Below, one piece after another: positions 47,318 through 57,070 of a stretch of 64,000 nt of DNA. The first letter of the stretch is position 1. The number at the start of each line of letters is the position of its first letter. Under the pieces are notes generated by a model, which was not told the origin of the DNA, did not search any database, and saw nothing but the letters and a program-made list of their open reading frames with translations. A program made the position numbers and the translations under genes. The DNA comes from Mesorhizobium loti (lineage in GTDB: Bacteria; Pseudomonadota; Alphaproteobacteria; Rhizobiales; Rhizobiaceae). The stretch is taken from the NCBI GenBank assembly GCA_014189435.1, contig CP050295.1:434001-498000 (forward strand), given 5' to 3'.

Positions 47318-48085
47318 TTAGTTTGACTTTGTTTCCCGAGCAAGGGCTTCAGCGGCCTCTTTGAGGCGATAGCTGCGTCCATCGAACTCAAGCAGATGGC
47401 AATGATGCATCAGCCGATCGAGTATCGTCGTGCTCATGGTGTTGTCTCGCAGATATGTCCCCCAGTCCTGCACGACCCGATTGGAGGTGACGATGACGCT
47501 GCGGCGCAGTTTGTAGCGCTGATGGATCAGGGTCTGCAGCCATGCGCCGGCGTCGTCGGGGATGGCGCGTGCGAGGAACAGATCGTCGAGCACGAGGAGA
47601 TCGCAGTCGATGATTGTTCGCATCCGGGCCTCGCGTTGCGCGGGGGCGTTCAGAGCGTGGCGGTGGAAGAAGTCATCGGTCTCGAGATACTGGACCTTGT
47701 GGCTGTGCAGGATCGCCTGATAGGCAATCGCCTTGGCGATGTGGGATTTCCCGGTGCCCGGTTTGCCAACCAGCATCGCGTTCTCGCCGGCGGCGACGAA
47801 CGCCAAGGTGTGGAGCTGGAAGCAAGTTTGGCGCGGCAATTTGGGATTGAAGGACCAGTCGAATTCGGCGAGCGTCAGTTTTTCATCGAGCCCGGATTGC
47901 TGATATCGCCGCTCGATAAGGCGGGATTGGCGACGATCCAGTTCGTCCTGCAGGATCAGGGAGAAGGTCTCGAGGAAGGGTTGGTTTGCGCCCTGCGCCT
48001 GCAGCACGCGCGTCTGCAGCGTGTCGCGGACGCCCGACAGGCGCAGCTGTCGCAGGCAGCGTTCAATTTCGGGTATGGTCATCAT
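47318..48085 (-). CDS. istB: IS21 helper ATPase IstB
   Basis: A 255-aa DnaC/IstB-type AAA+ ATPase. It contains Walker A 'VGKPGTGKSHIAKAI' near residue 105, Walker B 'CDLLVLDDLFLA', and sensor 'SVIVTSNRVVQDWG'. ATG 48085 overlaps the istA end by about 23 nt, as usual in IS21. It assembles with IstA during transposition. Confidence 0.92.
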   Translation of the reverse strand: MMTIPEIERCLRQLRLSGVRDTLQTRVLQAQGANQPFLETFSLILQDELDRRQSRLIERRYQQSGLDEKLTLAEFDWSFNPKLPRQTCFQLHTLAFVAAGENAMLVGKPGTGKSHIAKAIAYQAILHSHKVQYLETDDFFHRHALNAPAQREARMRTIIDCDLLVLDDLFLARAIPDDAGAWLQTLIHQRYKLRRSVIVTSNRVVQDWGTYLRDNTMSTTILDRLMHHCHLLEFDGRSYRLKEAAEALARETKSN

Positions 48086-49155
48086 GGGGTTGGGTCTCCA
48101 GTTTGAGGTGAGAAGGGGTAGCGGGAGCGCTCGTGGCGGCGAAGCTGGTCGGGGTTGCGCAGGCGCCACGAGTGCGGGGTGGAGAGGCGCGGTCGTCGTC
48201 AGCCCCGGCCTGCCGGCCATTGTTGCCGGCATCGTGTCGCACAGCACGGCTGAAGAGGTCGCCATATTCGGCGGGGGCGCGGATCAGTGGATGATCCTGG
48301 GTGAGCTGCGATGCCGGCTGTGGGACTTCTTCAACCTGTTGGAGCGCCTGCTCAAACAGCCGCTCGACAGTCGCGCGTACGTGCTTGTAACGGTAGATGC
48401 GGTTGCTGATGGCATGAGCACAGGCCTGCTCGACCATCCGTGTCGGATACTTCCGGCTCAGCCCGACAATGCCCCACATCGCGCGCTGTCCGGGGCGTCC
48501 CTCGGCATCGAACATGTGTTGGCACAGGGCCTTGGTTTGTGGGCCGATGCGACCGGCGTTCGCCAGCAGCACGGCGGTTTGCCGTGACGGATTGAACGGC
48601 CGTTCGTTGATCGGCAGGACGACAGAACCGGGGTGCGTCATCCGGGGATGAATCCGCAGCAGCGCATGGGTGTGGCGATCACGGATCTCGATCGTGGAAG
48701 TGTAGATGCGCACGACGACCAGACTGCCGATGGCCGCGGGCCGCGCGGCGTAATAGCTGCTGTCGACGCGTACGGTGGTGTCGTCGCAGACGGTCCGAAC
48801 GACTTCAGTGAAGATGCGGAAGGGTGCGACAGGCAGCGGCCGCAGGTGCGGCTTCTCTTCCTGGAACATGGCCTCGACCTGACGGCGAGTGCTGCCGTGG
48901 ATGCGCTTGGAAGCCCAGTTCTCCTCCCAGTGCCTCAAGAACTCGTTCTGGGCTTCCAGCGTCTCGAAGCGCCGTCCGGCCAGCGCGGTCCCCTGGGTAT
49001 GTTGAATCGCATTCTCGACGCTCCCCTTTCGATTGGGGTCCGCCACGCGGGCCGGATCGGCGACGACGCCGTAATGAGCCAGCATCGCACTGTAGATCGG
49101 ATTGAGCTCGGGCTCGTATAGATCGGGCTTGAGGACGCCTTCCTTAAGGTTGTCG
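48063..49155 (-). pseudogene. istA: IS21 transposase IstA, C-terminal part (disrupted)
   Basis: Continues the transposase after the RIT insertion: 'LKEGVLKPDLYEPELNPIYS', then 'HYGVVADPARVADPNRKGSV' with the last catalytic acidic residue, and the C-terminal domain to 48063. It joins in frame sense to 52651-53309 once the insert and the 3-bp TCG duplication are removed. Disrupted, hence not functional from this copy. Confidence 0.88.
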
Positions 49156-49192
49156 AGCTTTTGTGTCCCGCGCGGTTATGTGCCCTGCCGCC
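49153..49192 (+). repeat. Left terminal inverted repeat of the RIT element
   Basis: About 40 bp beginning TCGAGCTTTTGTGTCCCGCG. It matches the reverse complement of 52591-52630 with two mismatches. The leading TCG is probably target duplication. Confidence 0.8.
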
Positions 49193-49233
49193 TGCTGATC
49201 CAGTGTTCTCGCCGACGGCGGGGCACATAACGA

Positions 49234-50238
49234 TTAGAGGCCGGCGAGCCATTCGAGAAGTTTTGGCTCGCTTTGCCAGACTGGTCTTCGGGGCGGTCCC
49301 ACCGAAGAAGTTGAAGGCACTTGGCAAGCCTCAAGCGCCTCCTGCTTCATCTTGATGTTGATCTCGGCATATCGGTTGGTCGTATCCAGGCTGACGTGGC
49401 CAAGCCAACCTCTTATGACGTTCACGTCGACACCGGATTCGAGTAAATGGACGGCTGTCGTGTGTCTCCAGACGTGCGGAGAAATGGACCTCTGCCCGTT
49501 ACCGATGCGAATGTCCGAACCATGACGCCGGACGAGCTTGTACAGGCCGAATCGCGTCAGCGGTTTGCCGACGTTATTGAGGAAGACCGAACTTTCCGGC
49601 GTGGCCGGCTGGCGTCGGTCACGCAGCATCTTGCCAAGCAGGTGGGCGGTCTCGGGCCACAGTGGGCAGGCCCGCCATTTGTCGCCTTTGCCGTGCAGGT
49701 TCACCCGCGGCGAGGAGGTCAAAGCCAACTGATTGACGGTCAGTCCGATGACTTCTGTTGCGCGAGCTCCGGTATTGTACATGAACATGAGCAGCGCCTT
49801 GTCACGGGTGGCCAACTTCCCGTCGCGCGGCAGTCCGTCAAAGAGTCGTTCGACCTCGTCGCGCTCGATGTAATAAGTGGCCGCTGGCTGCGTACGCTTC
49901 CTCGGAATGGCGGCGACGCGTTCGGCCTCCGGCAGCACCATTGGTTCCTGGCCCGCGGCATAAGCAAAGAAACCATGCAACATTGCGAGCCGGTGATTCC
50001 GTGATCGGATGTTGTTGCCGCGCTCGGCTTCAAGATGGGCGAGAAAGGCCCGCACATTGTCGGCGTTGAGATCGGTCAATTCGAGCTTGCTGATGGGACG
50101 TCGGTTCTTCGTGGCCAGGAAGAGAAGGAACAGTCGGATCCCATCGCGATAGCTCCGGATCGAGGTCGGCGCCAGACCTTTCTCGGCTTTGAGATGGTGT
50201 TCAAAAAACTGGTAAATGAGACTGCCGACGGTCTTCAT
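49234..50238 (-). CDS. RIT tyrosine recombinase, third gene
   Basis: A 334-aa phage-integrase-family protein. It has an N-terminal SAM-like core-binding domain ('LIYQFFEHHLKAEKGLAPTS'), then the catalytic domain with 'NTGARATEVIGLTV' (catalytic Arg), 'HVWRHTTAVHLLESG' (His-x2-Arg) and 'TTNRYAEI' (Tyr nucleophile). ATG 50238 overlaps the upstream stop by 4 nt. Confidence 0.9.
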   Translation of the reverse strand: MKTVGSLIYQFFEHHLKAEKGLAPTSIRSYRDGIRLFLLFLATKNRRPISKLELTDLNADNVRAFLAHLEAERGNNIRSRNHRLAMLHGFFAYAAGQEPMVLPEAERVAAIPRKRTQPAATYYIERDEVERLFDGLPRDGKLATRDKALLMFMYNTGARATEVIGLTVNQLALTSSPRVNLHGKGDKWRACPLWPETAHLLGKMLRDRRQPATPESSVFLNNVGKPLTRFGLYKLVRRHGSDIRIGNGQRSISPHVWRHTTAVHLLESGVDVNVIRGWLGHVSLDTTNRYAEINIKMKQEALEACQVPSTSSVGPPRRPVWQSEPKLLEWLAGL

Positions 50239-51224
50239 GGCCGACCTCCACGCGATAGCGGCGCAGCAAAGCGCTCGAAGCGCTGACCGGCGGCTTCCAA
50301 TAGATCGGCGGTAATGGTGAGGTAGACCGCGGTGGAGGCGGGATCGACGTGCCCCATGAAAGTCGACAGCTTGACCAGCTTGTCGTTGGCATTGCTTCCG
50401 TCGCGATACCATCGCAGAAGTCGCCCGACGGCAAAGCTATGCCGAAGATCATGTACGTGAGCCGGAGTTCCTCCTGGCGGGATCGCTATGTCCAGTTGAT
50501 CGGCCAGCGAGCGGAAAATGATACTGATCGTGCCCGGGTTCACAGGCCGACCTCGCAGGAAAGAGAACAACGGTGTGTCGGCAGTCACCGCAACCAGGTG
50601 CTGTGATCGCAATGCCATGAACGCATAGAGGCGCTGCGCCAGGTGCGGCCCGATGGGAATGAGCCTCGACTTGGAAAACTTCGTCTCACGGATAGTTAGG
50701 ACGTTACGACCCTGATCGACATCCCGCCAGCGCAGGCGCGCAACTTCGCCTACGCGCAGACCAAGCCCGAACAGTAGGCTGAAGATGGTGGCATAGGCGG
50801 GACCGCGAAGCGGGGCGTTGTTCTGATCCGGCAGCTCGGCGGCGCGATTGATGAGCTGTTGAGCGGTCCGCAGATCCAGGATGCAGGGAGGTCTTGGATT
50901 ACCTCGCCGGCGTGGCTTCATCGTCACAGGAGAGCGATCGATAACGTCATGTTCGACCATCCACTCGAACAGCCGGCCGACGACGCCGATAAGATGGTTG
51001 AAGCTTCTCGGCCGCGAGCGCGGACGGCTCAGGAAAAAAGCATCGAGGAGCGCCGGCGTGATCTCGGTCATGCTCGTCACCCCTTGAACGTTCAGATAGC
51101 CGTCGAGCATCCGCAGGACCTTGTCTTCGACGTCGTAGCGCCGGTTGAGCGCGCGCTTGTGGCGAACGAAAGCGACGATATGGCGCGCGATCGGGCTTGA
51201 GGGCTCGGGAAGACGCGGGCTCAT
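50235..51224 (-). CDS. RIT tyrosine recombinase, second gene
   Basis: A 329-aa tyrosine recombinase. The active site is 'GLGLRVGEVARLRW' (Arg), 'HDLRHSFAVGRLL' (His-x2-Arg), and 'GHVDPASTAVYL' (His and Tyr). A stretch 'RWYRDGSNANDKLVKLS' between the boxes is longer than in XerC/D. Its ATG overlaps the stop of the first gene by 4 nt. Confidence 0.9.
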   Translation of the reverse strand: MSPRLPEPSSPIARHIVAFVRHKRALNRRYDVEDKVLRMLDGYLNVQGVTSMTEITPALLDAFFLSRPRSRPRSFNHLIGVVGRLFEWMVEHDVIDRSPVTMKPRRRGNPRPPCILDLRTAQQLINRAAELPDQNNAPLRGPAYATIFSLLFGLGLRVGEVARLRWRDVDQGRNVLTIRETKFSKSRLIPIGPHLAQRLYAFMALRSQHLVAVTADTPLFSFLRGRPVNPGTISIIFRSLADQLDIAIPPGGTPAHVHDLRHSFAVGRLLRWYRDGSNANDKLVKLSTFMGHVDPASTAVYLTITADLLEAAGQRFERFAAPLSRGGRP

Positions 51225-52486
51225 TGCAGATCCTCCCCGTCACCCAGAGCTACTTCACGCAAGCCATCGACCTGGACCTTCGCGTAAATCATGGTCGAGG
51301 AGGCAGCGCGATGCCCGACATAATCGCCGATGGTCTTGAGCGGAAAGCCACTATCCACCAACCGTTGAACGCACGCATGTCGGAGCGTATGGGAACCAGG
51401 GCGAGATACAGGGATGCCTGCTCTATGCAAATATTTAGTGGCCATGCACGACACCGCTGACTGTGTCAGCGGCGATCGTGGGGCCAGATGGCGCCAGAAA
51501 AGCTGCCGGCCTGGCACCTCGGGGCGCCCGTTCTTGAGATAGTCTACGATCGCTTCGCCGACCACGGGCGCCAGCGGATAGGTCGTGCTGTGCTCGGCCT
51601 TGCGCTCGCGCACATGCAGCCGGTCTCGCTTCCAATCGAGGTCGTCGAGCGTCAACATCGCGACCTCGCGGGCGCGCAGGCCATATGAGATCATCAGCAA
51701 CAGCATGGCGTAATCGCGTCGGCCAACGACGGTGCGGCGATCGACCTGGTCGAGCATCTTCTGGACGGAATCCCAGCTGATCGATCGGGGGATGTCAGCC
51801 AGCCGATAATGCTGGGGTATCTCGACCAGCTTGCTGATGTCCCGCGGCAGAACACCCTCTCTGTGTGCGAATCGCAGGAAAACCCGCAGCGTGCCAGCCA
51901 GGTTGATCATCGACCTTGGCCCGAACTGTTGGGCCATCGTGGTGACGTATCCCGTGACCACGGGCAATGACAGTGCTCCAAGGTCGTAGCATCCAATCTG
52001 GTCGAGATACACTTCGAATCGGCGCAGATAGTGCCGGTAGTGACGAAGGGAACCGGGGCGCAGGCCGCGCTCGTCACTGAGATAATCGAAGAAGCCGGGC
52101 ACCCGCCTTGCGAATGGGTTGTCCAGTGCAGTCCTGTCAGGGTGGTACTCGGACTTCGATATGGCCAGGCTGAAGAAATGCCGCACAGTAACACGAGCGA
52201 GGTTGCGGTCGCGTCGACATGCATCAGCGGATCGGCCCGCGCGCCGAGCGGATAGCCAGTCGGCAACGAATGCATCAATGAGGGCTTCCGCCTGCTCGAT
52301 CTTCTCGATGCTGCGGATCGCGGTGAAATCCGCGAACGCCGTCAATATCGGAACCCGCCGATAGATGGTGCGGGCGGCATATCCCCGCTCACACAGTGCG
52401 GTCACATAGAGCTCGATTTGCGGTCCAAGCCAGCAATCCTTGATCCGATCGACCGTCTGCGGCTTGACGAAAAAGCGTTCCAACAT
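51221..52486 (-). CDS. RIT tyrosine recombinase, first gene
   Basis: A 421-aa tyrosine recombinase. ATG 52486 (MLERFF) has GGAGGT 5 nt upstream and is preferred over ATG 52498. Catalytic boxes are 'SYGLRAREVAMLTLDDLDW' (Arg), 'HTLRHACVQRLVDSG' (His-x2-Arg) and 'GHRAASSTMIYAKV' (His, Tyr). It leads the three-gene operon. Confidence 0.9.
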   Translation of the reverse strand: MLERFFVKPQTVDRIKDCWLGPQIELYVTALCERGYAARTIYRRVPILTAFADFTAIRSIEKIEQAEALIDAFVADWLSARRAGRSADACRRDRNLARVTVRHFFSLAISKSEYHPDRTALDNPFARRVPGFFDYLSDERGLRPGSLRHYRHYLRRFEVYLDQIGCYDLGALSLPVVTGYVTTMAQQFGPRSMINLAGTLRVFLRFAHREGVLPRDISKLVEIPQHYRLADIPRSISWDSVQKMLDQVDRRTVVGRRDYAMLLLMISYGLRAREVAMLTLDDLDWKRDRLHVRERKAEHSTTYPLAPVVGEAIVDYLKNGRPEVPGRQLFWRHLAPRSPLTQSAVSCMATKYLHRAGIPVSRPGSHTLRHACVQRLVDSGFPLKTIGDYVGHRAASSTMIYAKVQVDGLREVALGDGEDLQ

Positions 52487-52590
52487 GGCAACCTCCATTC
52501 CAGTTTCGGGAAACAGAAGATGCGCTCTGGGCTTCCTTCACGCTATGTGTCGTGCAGGTCGACAATACTGTTCAAAAGCAACGTCTTGTC

Positions 52591-52630
52591 GGCGGCAGGG
52601 AACATAATCGCGCGGGACACAAAAGCTCGA
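52591..52630 (-). repeat. Right terminal inverted repeat of the RIT element
   Basis: Reads GGCGGCAGGGAACATAATCG onward on the plus strand and pairs with 49153-49192. The palindrome at 52628-52653 begins at its outer edge. Confidence 0.8.
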
Positions 52631-52653
52631 TTACGTGCCCGGGCACGTAATCG
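52628..52653. repeat. Perfect 26-bp palindrome at the RIT right junction
   Basis: CGATTACGTGCCC and its exact reverse complement meet with no spacer. It lies between the right inverted repeat and the istA target and has no counterpart at the left end. Confidence 0.9.
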
Positions 52654-53309
52654 TAGACCACATAGCTGACCACCCCGCCAAAATACCGAAACGCTTCTTC
52701 GTGAAGCTGCGCCCAGACTTGCTGGCTGGATTGCCAGACCACCCGCCGGAAGCTGCGCCGCGAATAGCGCAGCGTCATCACGAACAGGCGGGGGCGACGG
52801 TACCGGCCGCTCTTGGGATCGATCGTCAGCGCGCCCTCGCCATAGTCGACCTGAGCCTCTTCGCCGGGGAGGAACTCAAGACGATCAAACTGCTTGGGAT
52901 CGCTTTCTCGCAACGTGCGCACAAACCGCTTGACGCTTTGATAGCTGGACGGAAAGCCAAACTGATCGACCAGGTCCTGGTAAATCGCCTGTGCATTTCG
53001 CTTCAGGCGGACCTGTTCTTCGATCCACGCCCGATGCAGTTCGCAGGCCGAGCGGGCCAGGCTGCTGGTGACCGTCGCTCCCGACACCCCAAAAGCCGGT
53101 GGTCGGGGTGGAGGAATTTGGTCCTCCGCGCTTGCCGAGCCGGTGGTCACTTCCCCGGGGGAATTTGCCTCCGCACCAGCCCGCTGCGCTCCGTAACGCC
53201 GAATCGTCTTGCGGTCGACACCCGTTAGCCTTTGAATCTCGCGCTGGCTGGTGTTGCGATCAAGTAATGTTAGTACGGTGCTTTGCAGATGTGCCTTCAA
53301 GACGTTCAA
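52651..53309 (-). pseudogene. istA: IS21 transposase IstA, N-terminal part (disrupted)
   Basis: The N-terminal 219 or so residues of the transposase. It contains a helix-turn-helix ('TSQREIQRLTGVDRKTIRRY' at 20-39) and the start of the DDE domain ('EFLPGEEAQVDYGEGALTID', then 'PRLFVMTLRYSRRSF'). The frame is cut after 'VVSYVVYD' by the RIT element. The remaining part is at 48063-49155. Confidence 0.88.
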
Positions 53310-53447
53310 CTCCCGGTCCCCTCGCTGTATGAAAGGGGATGAAAATAAACGTCCTGCCTTACCGGCTACCGCTGTTCAGTAGCGCTGCCGGTGATCATCA
53401 GGTGGGGGAGTTTCAAGTGACCATACCCGGGGGATTTTGACCGACCC

Positions 53448-54185
53448 ACGGGGAAATGGCACGTGGGTGAGCATCAGAACTGGCGGCACCCATGGTGATC
53501 GGCTTTCCTCGCTGGAGGAAGCGCCTCGGGCGCCAGGCAGAGGCGGAAGCGACGGTCGAACACTGGCTGGCAGCTCGGGATCTGATCGAGGCGTAAGTCG
53601 GACAAGGAAACGTTGTGTCCTATGTCGACGTTCCTAGAAGCGCGCCGGCAGCCTGGGCGGGGGGCTTGGGGTTAGACTGCCGGCGCACGCCACTCATGAA
53701 GAGCGGCCCCTTTTCGCGGTTCCGACACCCATAGTCAACCCGGCAGTTTCTGGGTGCCCGCTGTGCTCTTGTCAGAGCGGCGCGATGTCGGCCGTGTCGG
53801 CCGATCCTGCCCAACTTGGTGGGCCGCTCTCGTCGGCCAACCTGATGCTCCAGCCAGTATCGCGTTGCCGACCAGCATGAGTTCGCCGTTAGCAAACCTT
53901 CGTCACGAGCCGATGCTATCGTGCACATGTCGCAGCACTCCGGGCGGCGATATCGCCTAAGACAGTATGAAGAAGCGTTCCAACTTCATATTCGGCGAAC
54001 CCTTGTGCAATTCCTGACTCGGACAGTTGGACGAGAATTCTCTTGGCGGCACTGCGCCAGAAGGCATTCGCGTCTCCCCGTTCCTCGTTTCCAGGACCCG
54101 GGCGCTCTTTTTTTGACGTTCGACTGTCAGTCGCAATTACACATCACAAGGAGCGGATCTTCCACTCATTTGCAGATATCCGACA
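53448..54185. other. Stretch with no recognisable gene
   Basis: Short protein-like pieces occur on the plus strand (for example near 53491-53600 and 53754-53960) but none has a recognisable family. It probably contains decayed genes beyond the IS21 end. Confidence 0.35.
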
Positions 54186-54440
54186 TCACGCGGCGTCCGA
54201 TATGTCCGACTCTGCCTCAAGAATTCCCCCAGGTATGGACAGCGATCTCGCTATCCGATCCCGATAGCCCTTGTTGTACCTCAGACCCGACTCGATGTTT
54301 TGGATTTCCTCAGCGGCAAGCCCGCACGCCACTGCGAGGTCCTCGATCGAATATCCAAGGTGCTCACGATAAGCGCGGATGATGTGGGTCCCCTGCGACA
54401 TAGCCGTCAAGACTGGCTCGGGACTGCGCGAATCCTTCAT
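54186..54440 (-). CDS. Small XRE-type helix-turn-helix protein (84 aa)
   Basis: An 84-aa putative DNA-binding protein with a Cro/C1-like fold: 'IIRAYREHLGYSIEDLAVAC' then 'GLAAEEIQNIESGLRY'. ATG 54440 (MKDSRS) has GGAGGT 5 nt upstream; an in-frame ATG 12 nt before lacks this spacing. Its neighbours are unidentified, so its target is unknown. Confidence 0.7.
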   Translation of the reverse strand: MKDSRSPEPVLTAMSQGTHIIRAYREHLGYSIEDLAVACGLAAEEIQNIESGLRYNKGYRDRIARSLSIPGGILEAESDISDAA

Positions 54441-54452
54441 AGACACCTCCAA

Positions 54453-55104
54453 GAAGATAAGGGGCGCCTGATAAATCGGGAGATTTCCTCCCGGACCTGG
54501 CGCGCACCCAGCAAATCAAAAAAATGGACGACGATTCGGCCGGACCGGCCTCATCCATAAAATGGGCCACCTGAAATGGACAGCCAGGTTGGAATATGGC
54601 GGCTCACCTGCATCTGATCAAGTTCAAGAACCTGCCTGCCCTGAGATGGCCCAATCAACTGTACCGCATTCGTCCTGCGATCCCACGCGACTCATCCTCG
54701 CCGATGGCATTCTTGAACAGCAACGCGAACTCCACCTGCCTCCGCCTCCAGCACCGTCCACCCAGCCTAGCGGACGCTGATACCTTTGACCAATGTCCGC
54801 CACCGATGCAGCGAAAAACGCGCTATGTTTGAATCACACATCGATTAGCGCTGTTAACCAAATTTTTTAAGCCGCCGATGCTTATTCGCAGACTGAAAGG
54901 ATGGGGCGGCCGAGGATACAGCCGAAAGGGCCGCGGGCTTCTGTGCTGACGTCGGCTTGAGCAAGCTCAATCCGGCTGCCCTGCGCAATTGCCCGACCTG
55001 CCGAAAAAAGGATGGCGATTGTTGGATTTCATCCGAGCTTCAGTTCTAGACACGTGTTGGCGCTTTCGGATGGACGAGCATCGCCACCTATAAAAACGTC
55101 ACAG
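54453..55104. other. Stretch with no recognisable gene
   Basis: No frame with family support on either strand. A short AT-rich patch near 54835-54870 (ATTTTTTAAG) is the only compositional feature. Confidence 0.35.
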
Positions 55105-56928
55105 TCATTCGACGGTGACCGATTTTGCGAGATTGCGCGGCTGGTCGACATCTGTGCCAATGAAGAGCGCCGTGTGGTAGGCAAGAAGCTGTATCGGCAG
55201 CGAGAAAATCATCGGAGCGATAATCTCGTCGACGGCCGGCAGCACGATCGTGTGCATAGTGTCGAGTGTCGATGCGGCCGCCCCTTTTTCATCGGTGATG
55301 AGGATAATTCGCCCGCCACGGGCAGCCACTTCCTGCATGTTGGAGACGGTCTTTTCGAAAAAGCGATCATGTGGCGCGATAACGATAACTGGCATGTTCT
55401 CGTCTATCAATGCGATCGGACCGTGCTTCAACTCACCCGCCGCGTAGCCTTCGGCGTGGATGTACGAAATCTCCTTGAGCTTCAGCGCACCTTCCATCGC
55501 CAGCGGGAAACTGGTGCCGCGGCCAAGATACAGGACGTCACGACACTTTGACAGTTGACGCGAGAGGAACTCGATCTGTGGCTGGATGCTGTTGAGTACC
55601 TGGCCCATGACGCGCGGCACTTCGGCGAGGCTCCTGACGAGCGCCTGCACCTCGTCTTCGGTTACGGTTCCGCGGGCCCTGGCGGCCGCGATGGCGAGTG
55701 CGGCAAGAACGGCAAGCTGGCAGGTGAAAGCCTTGGTGGAGGCGACGCCGATCTCCGGTCCGGCAAGGATCGGGAAGACCGCATCGGCCTCCCGAGCGAT
55801 GGTCGATTCGCGGGCATTGACGATGGCGCCAATTTTCAGCCCAAGCTCCCTGCAGTATCTCAGCGATGCCAGCGTATCGGCGGTTTCGCCGGACTGCGAA
55901 ATGAAAATAGCCGCCGACTGCGGCGACAACGGGATTTCGCGGTAACGGAATTCGGACGCAACGTCGATTTCAACCGGCAGGCGCGCATAGCGCTCGAACC
56001 AGTATTTTCCGATCAGCCCGGCGAGATAGGCGGTGCCGCAGGCGGAGATCGCCAGGCTCGGGATCTTGGCGAAATCGATGCTAGAAACCGTATCGACGCG
56101 ATTCTCTATGATGTTGATATAGTGACCGAGCGCATGCCCGATGACCTCGGGCTGCTCGTAAATTTCCTTCTCCATAAAGTGGCGATGGTTGCCCTTGTTG
56201 GCGAGATCGGCCGCGGCCGTGGAGGTCTGTCGCGGACGCTCGACAGGATGGCCGTCGAAATCGAAGATATCGGCGCCCGTCTTGCCGATTACGGCCCAGT
56301 CGCCGTCGATGAGATAGGTAATTTCATTGGTGAAGGGAGCAAGCGCGATCGCATCGGAGCCCAGGAACATCTCGCCGTCCCCGTGACCGATCGCCAGCGG
56401 CGGTCCATTGCGCGCCGCCATGATGGTCGACGGATCATCCTCGAAGAGAATGGCAAGCGCGTAGGCGCCCCTGACGCGTTTCAACATGGCATGCATCGCC
56501 TCACCTCGCCCCATGCCCTCCCGGCGGTGTCTTGCCAAGAGATGCGCGACGACCTCGGTGTCGGTGTCGGTCTGGAACTCGGCTCCCGCAGCCGCCAATT
56601 CGTCCTTCAACTCGGCGAAATTCTCGATAATGCCGTTATGGACGACGGCCACACCATCGCTAAAGTGCGGATGCGCGTTGCGTTCAGTCGGTGCCCCATG
56701 GGTTGCCCAGCGCGTGTGGCCGATGCCGATGTTGCCGCTCAGCGGCTCTTCCTTCAGTCTCGTCTCGAGATTGACGAGCTTGCCCTCGGCGCGCCGGCGG
56801 TGCAAGGCGCCCTCGGTGATCGTCGCAACGCCGGCCGAGTCATAGCCGCGATATTCCAGACGCTTCAACGCGTCGACCAACCGCTCCGACACCGGCTGTT
56901 GCCCAGCAATGCCAACAATCCCGCACAT
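55105..56928 (-). CDS. nodM: Glucosamine-6-phosphate synthase, symbiotic NodM type
   Basis: A 607-aa glutamine:fructose-6-phosphate amidotransferase that makes glucosamine-6-phosphate, the precursor of the Nod-factor chitin backbone. The N-terminal nucleophile Cys2 is in 'MCGIVGIAG', followed by 'GIGHTRWATHGAPTERNAHP'. Two SIS sugar-binding domains contain 'ACGTAYLAGLIGKYWFE', 'SQSGETADTLASLRY' and 'GRGTSFPLAMEGALKLKEIS'. ATG 56928 has GGAG 7 nt upstream; the longer frame to 57180 is not supported. A nod box about 95 nt upstream marks it as a NodD-controlled copy rather than the housekeeping glmS. Confidence 0.93.
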   Translation of the reverse strand: MCGIVGIAGQQPVSERLVDALKRLEYRGYDSAGVATITEGALHRRRAEGKLVNLETRLKEEPLSGNIGIGHTRWATHGAPTERNAHPHFSDGVAVVHNGIIENFAELKDELAAAGAEFQTDTDTEVVAHLLARHRREGMGRGEAMHAMLKRVRGAYALAILFEDDPSTIMAARNGPPLAIGHGDGEMFLGSDAIALAPFTNEITYLIDGDWAVIGKTGADIFDFDGHPVERPRQTSTAAADLANKGNHRHFMEKEIYEQPEVIGHALGHYINIIENRVDTVSSIDFAKIPSLAISACGTAYLAGLIGKYWFERYARLPVEIDVASEFRYREIPLSPQSAAIFISQSGETADTLASLRYCRELGLKIGAIVNARESTIAREADAVFPILAGPEIGVASTKAFTCQLAVLAALAIAAARARGTVTEDEVQALVRSLAEVPRVMGQVLNSIQPQIEFLSRQLSKCRDVLYLGRGTSFPLAMEGALKLKEISYIHAEGYAAGELKHGPIALIDENMPVIVIAPHDRFFEKTVSNMQEVAARGGRIILITDEKGAAASTLDTMHTIVLPAVDEIIAPMIFSLPIQLLAYHTALFIGTDVDQPRNLAKSVTVE

Positions 56929-57023
56929 GCTCGTCTCCGCATTCTTCCCGGCAGCTTCAGCCCACGTGAGACGACACCCACCCGGCCCGCTTTCATTCAG
57001 GATCTTGTAGTAGTATTTGGTAA

Positions 57024-57070
57024 TATAGGTACAATTGATTGTAAGGATAGCTACCATCCACCCTATGGAT
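57024..57070 (-). promoter_or_regulatory. nod box upstream of nodM
   Basis: The minus strand starts ATCCATAGGGTGGATG (ATC-N9-GAT core) and continues with CTATC, ACAATCAATT and GTACC. It follows the full 47-bp nod-box consensus with few changes. It is the expected NodD binding site for nodM. Confidence 0.88.

Larger units (their letters stand above)
49156..52650 (-). mobile_element. RIT element (three tandem tyrosine recombinases) inserted in istA
   Basis: Three tyrosine-recombinase genes on one strand with 4-nt overlaps, between imperfect inverted repeats of about 40 bp, form a recombinase-in-trio element. It is inserted in the istA gene at the YVVYD/NLKEG position with TCG on both sides. 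The right end carries an extra perfect 26-bp palindrome not seen at the left end. The genes look intact, so the element may still be mobile. Confidence 0.85.
47245..53447 (-). mobile_element. IS21-family element, interrupted by a RIT element
   Basis: The element has imperfect inverted ends of roughly 45 bp, each with two CCCCC-rich blocks (for example GGGTCACTTC at 47245 and, on the other strand, GGGTCGGTCA at 53447). It holds istB (47318-48085) and istA in two parts (48063-49155 and 52651-53309), split by the three-recombinase element at 49156-52650. Without the insert it would be about 2.7 kb, normal for IS21. Confidence 0.85.

Noticed and set aside
53456..53472. TGGCACGTGGGTGAGC as a sigma-54 candidate.
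   Set aside because: The GC is one base too far from the GG and no recognisable gene follows.
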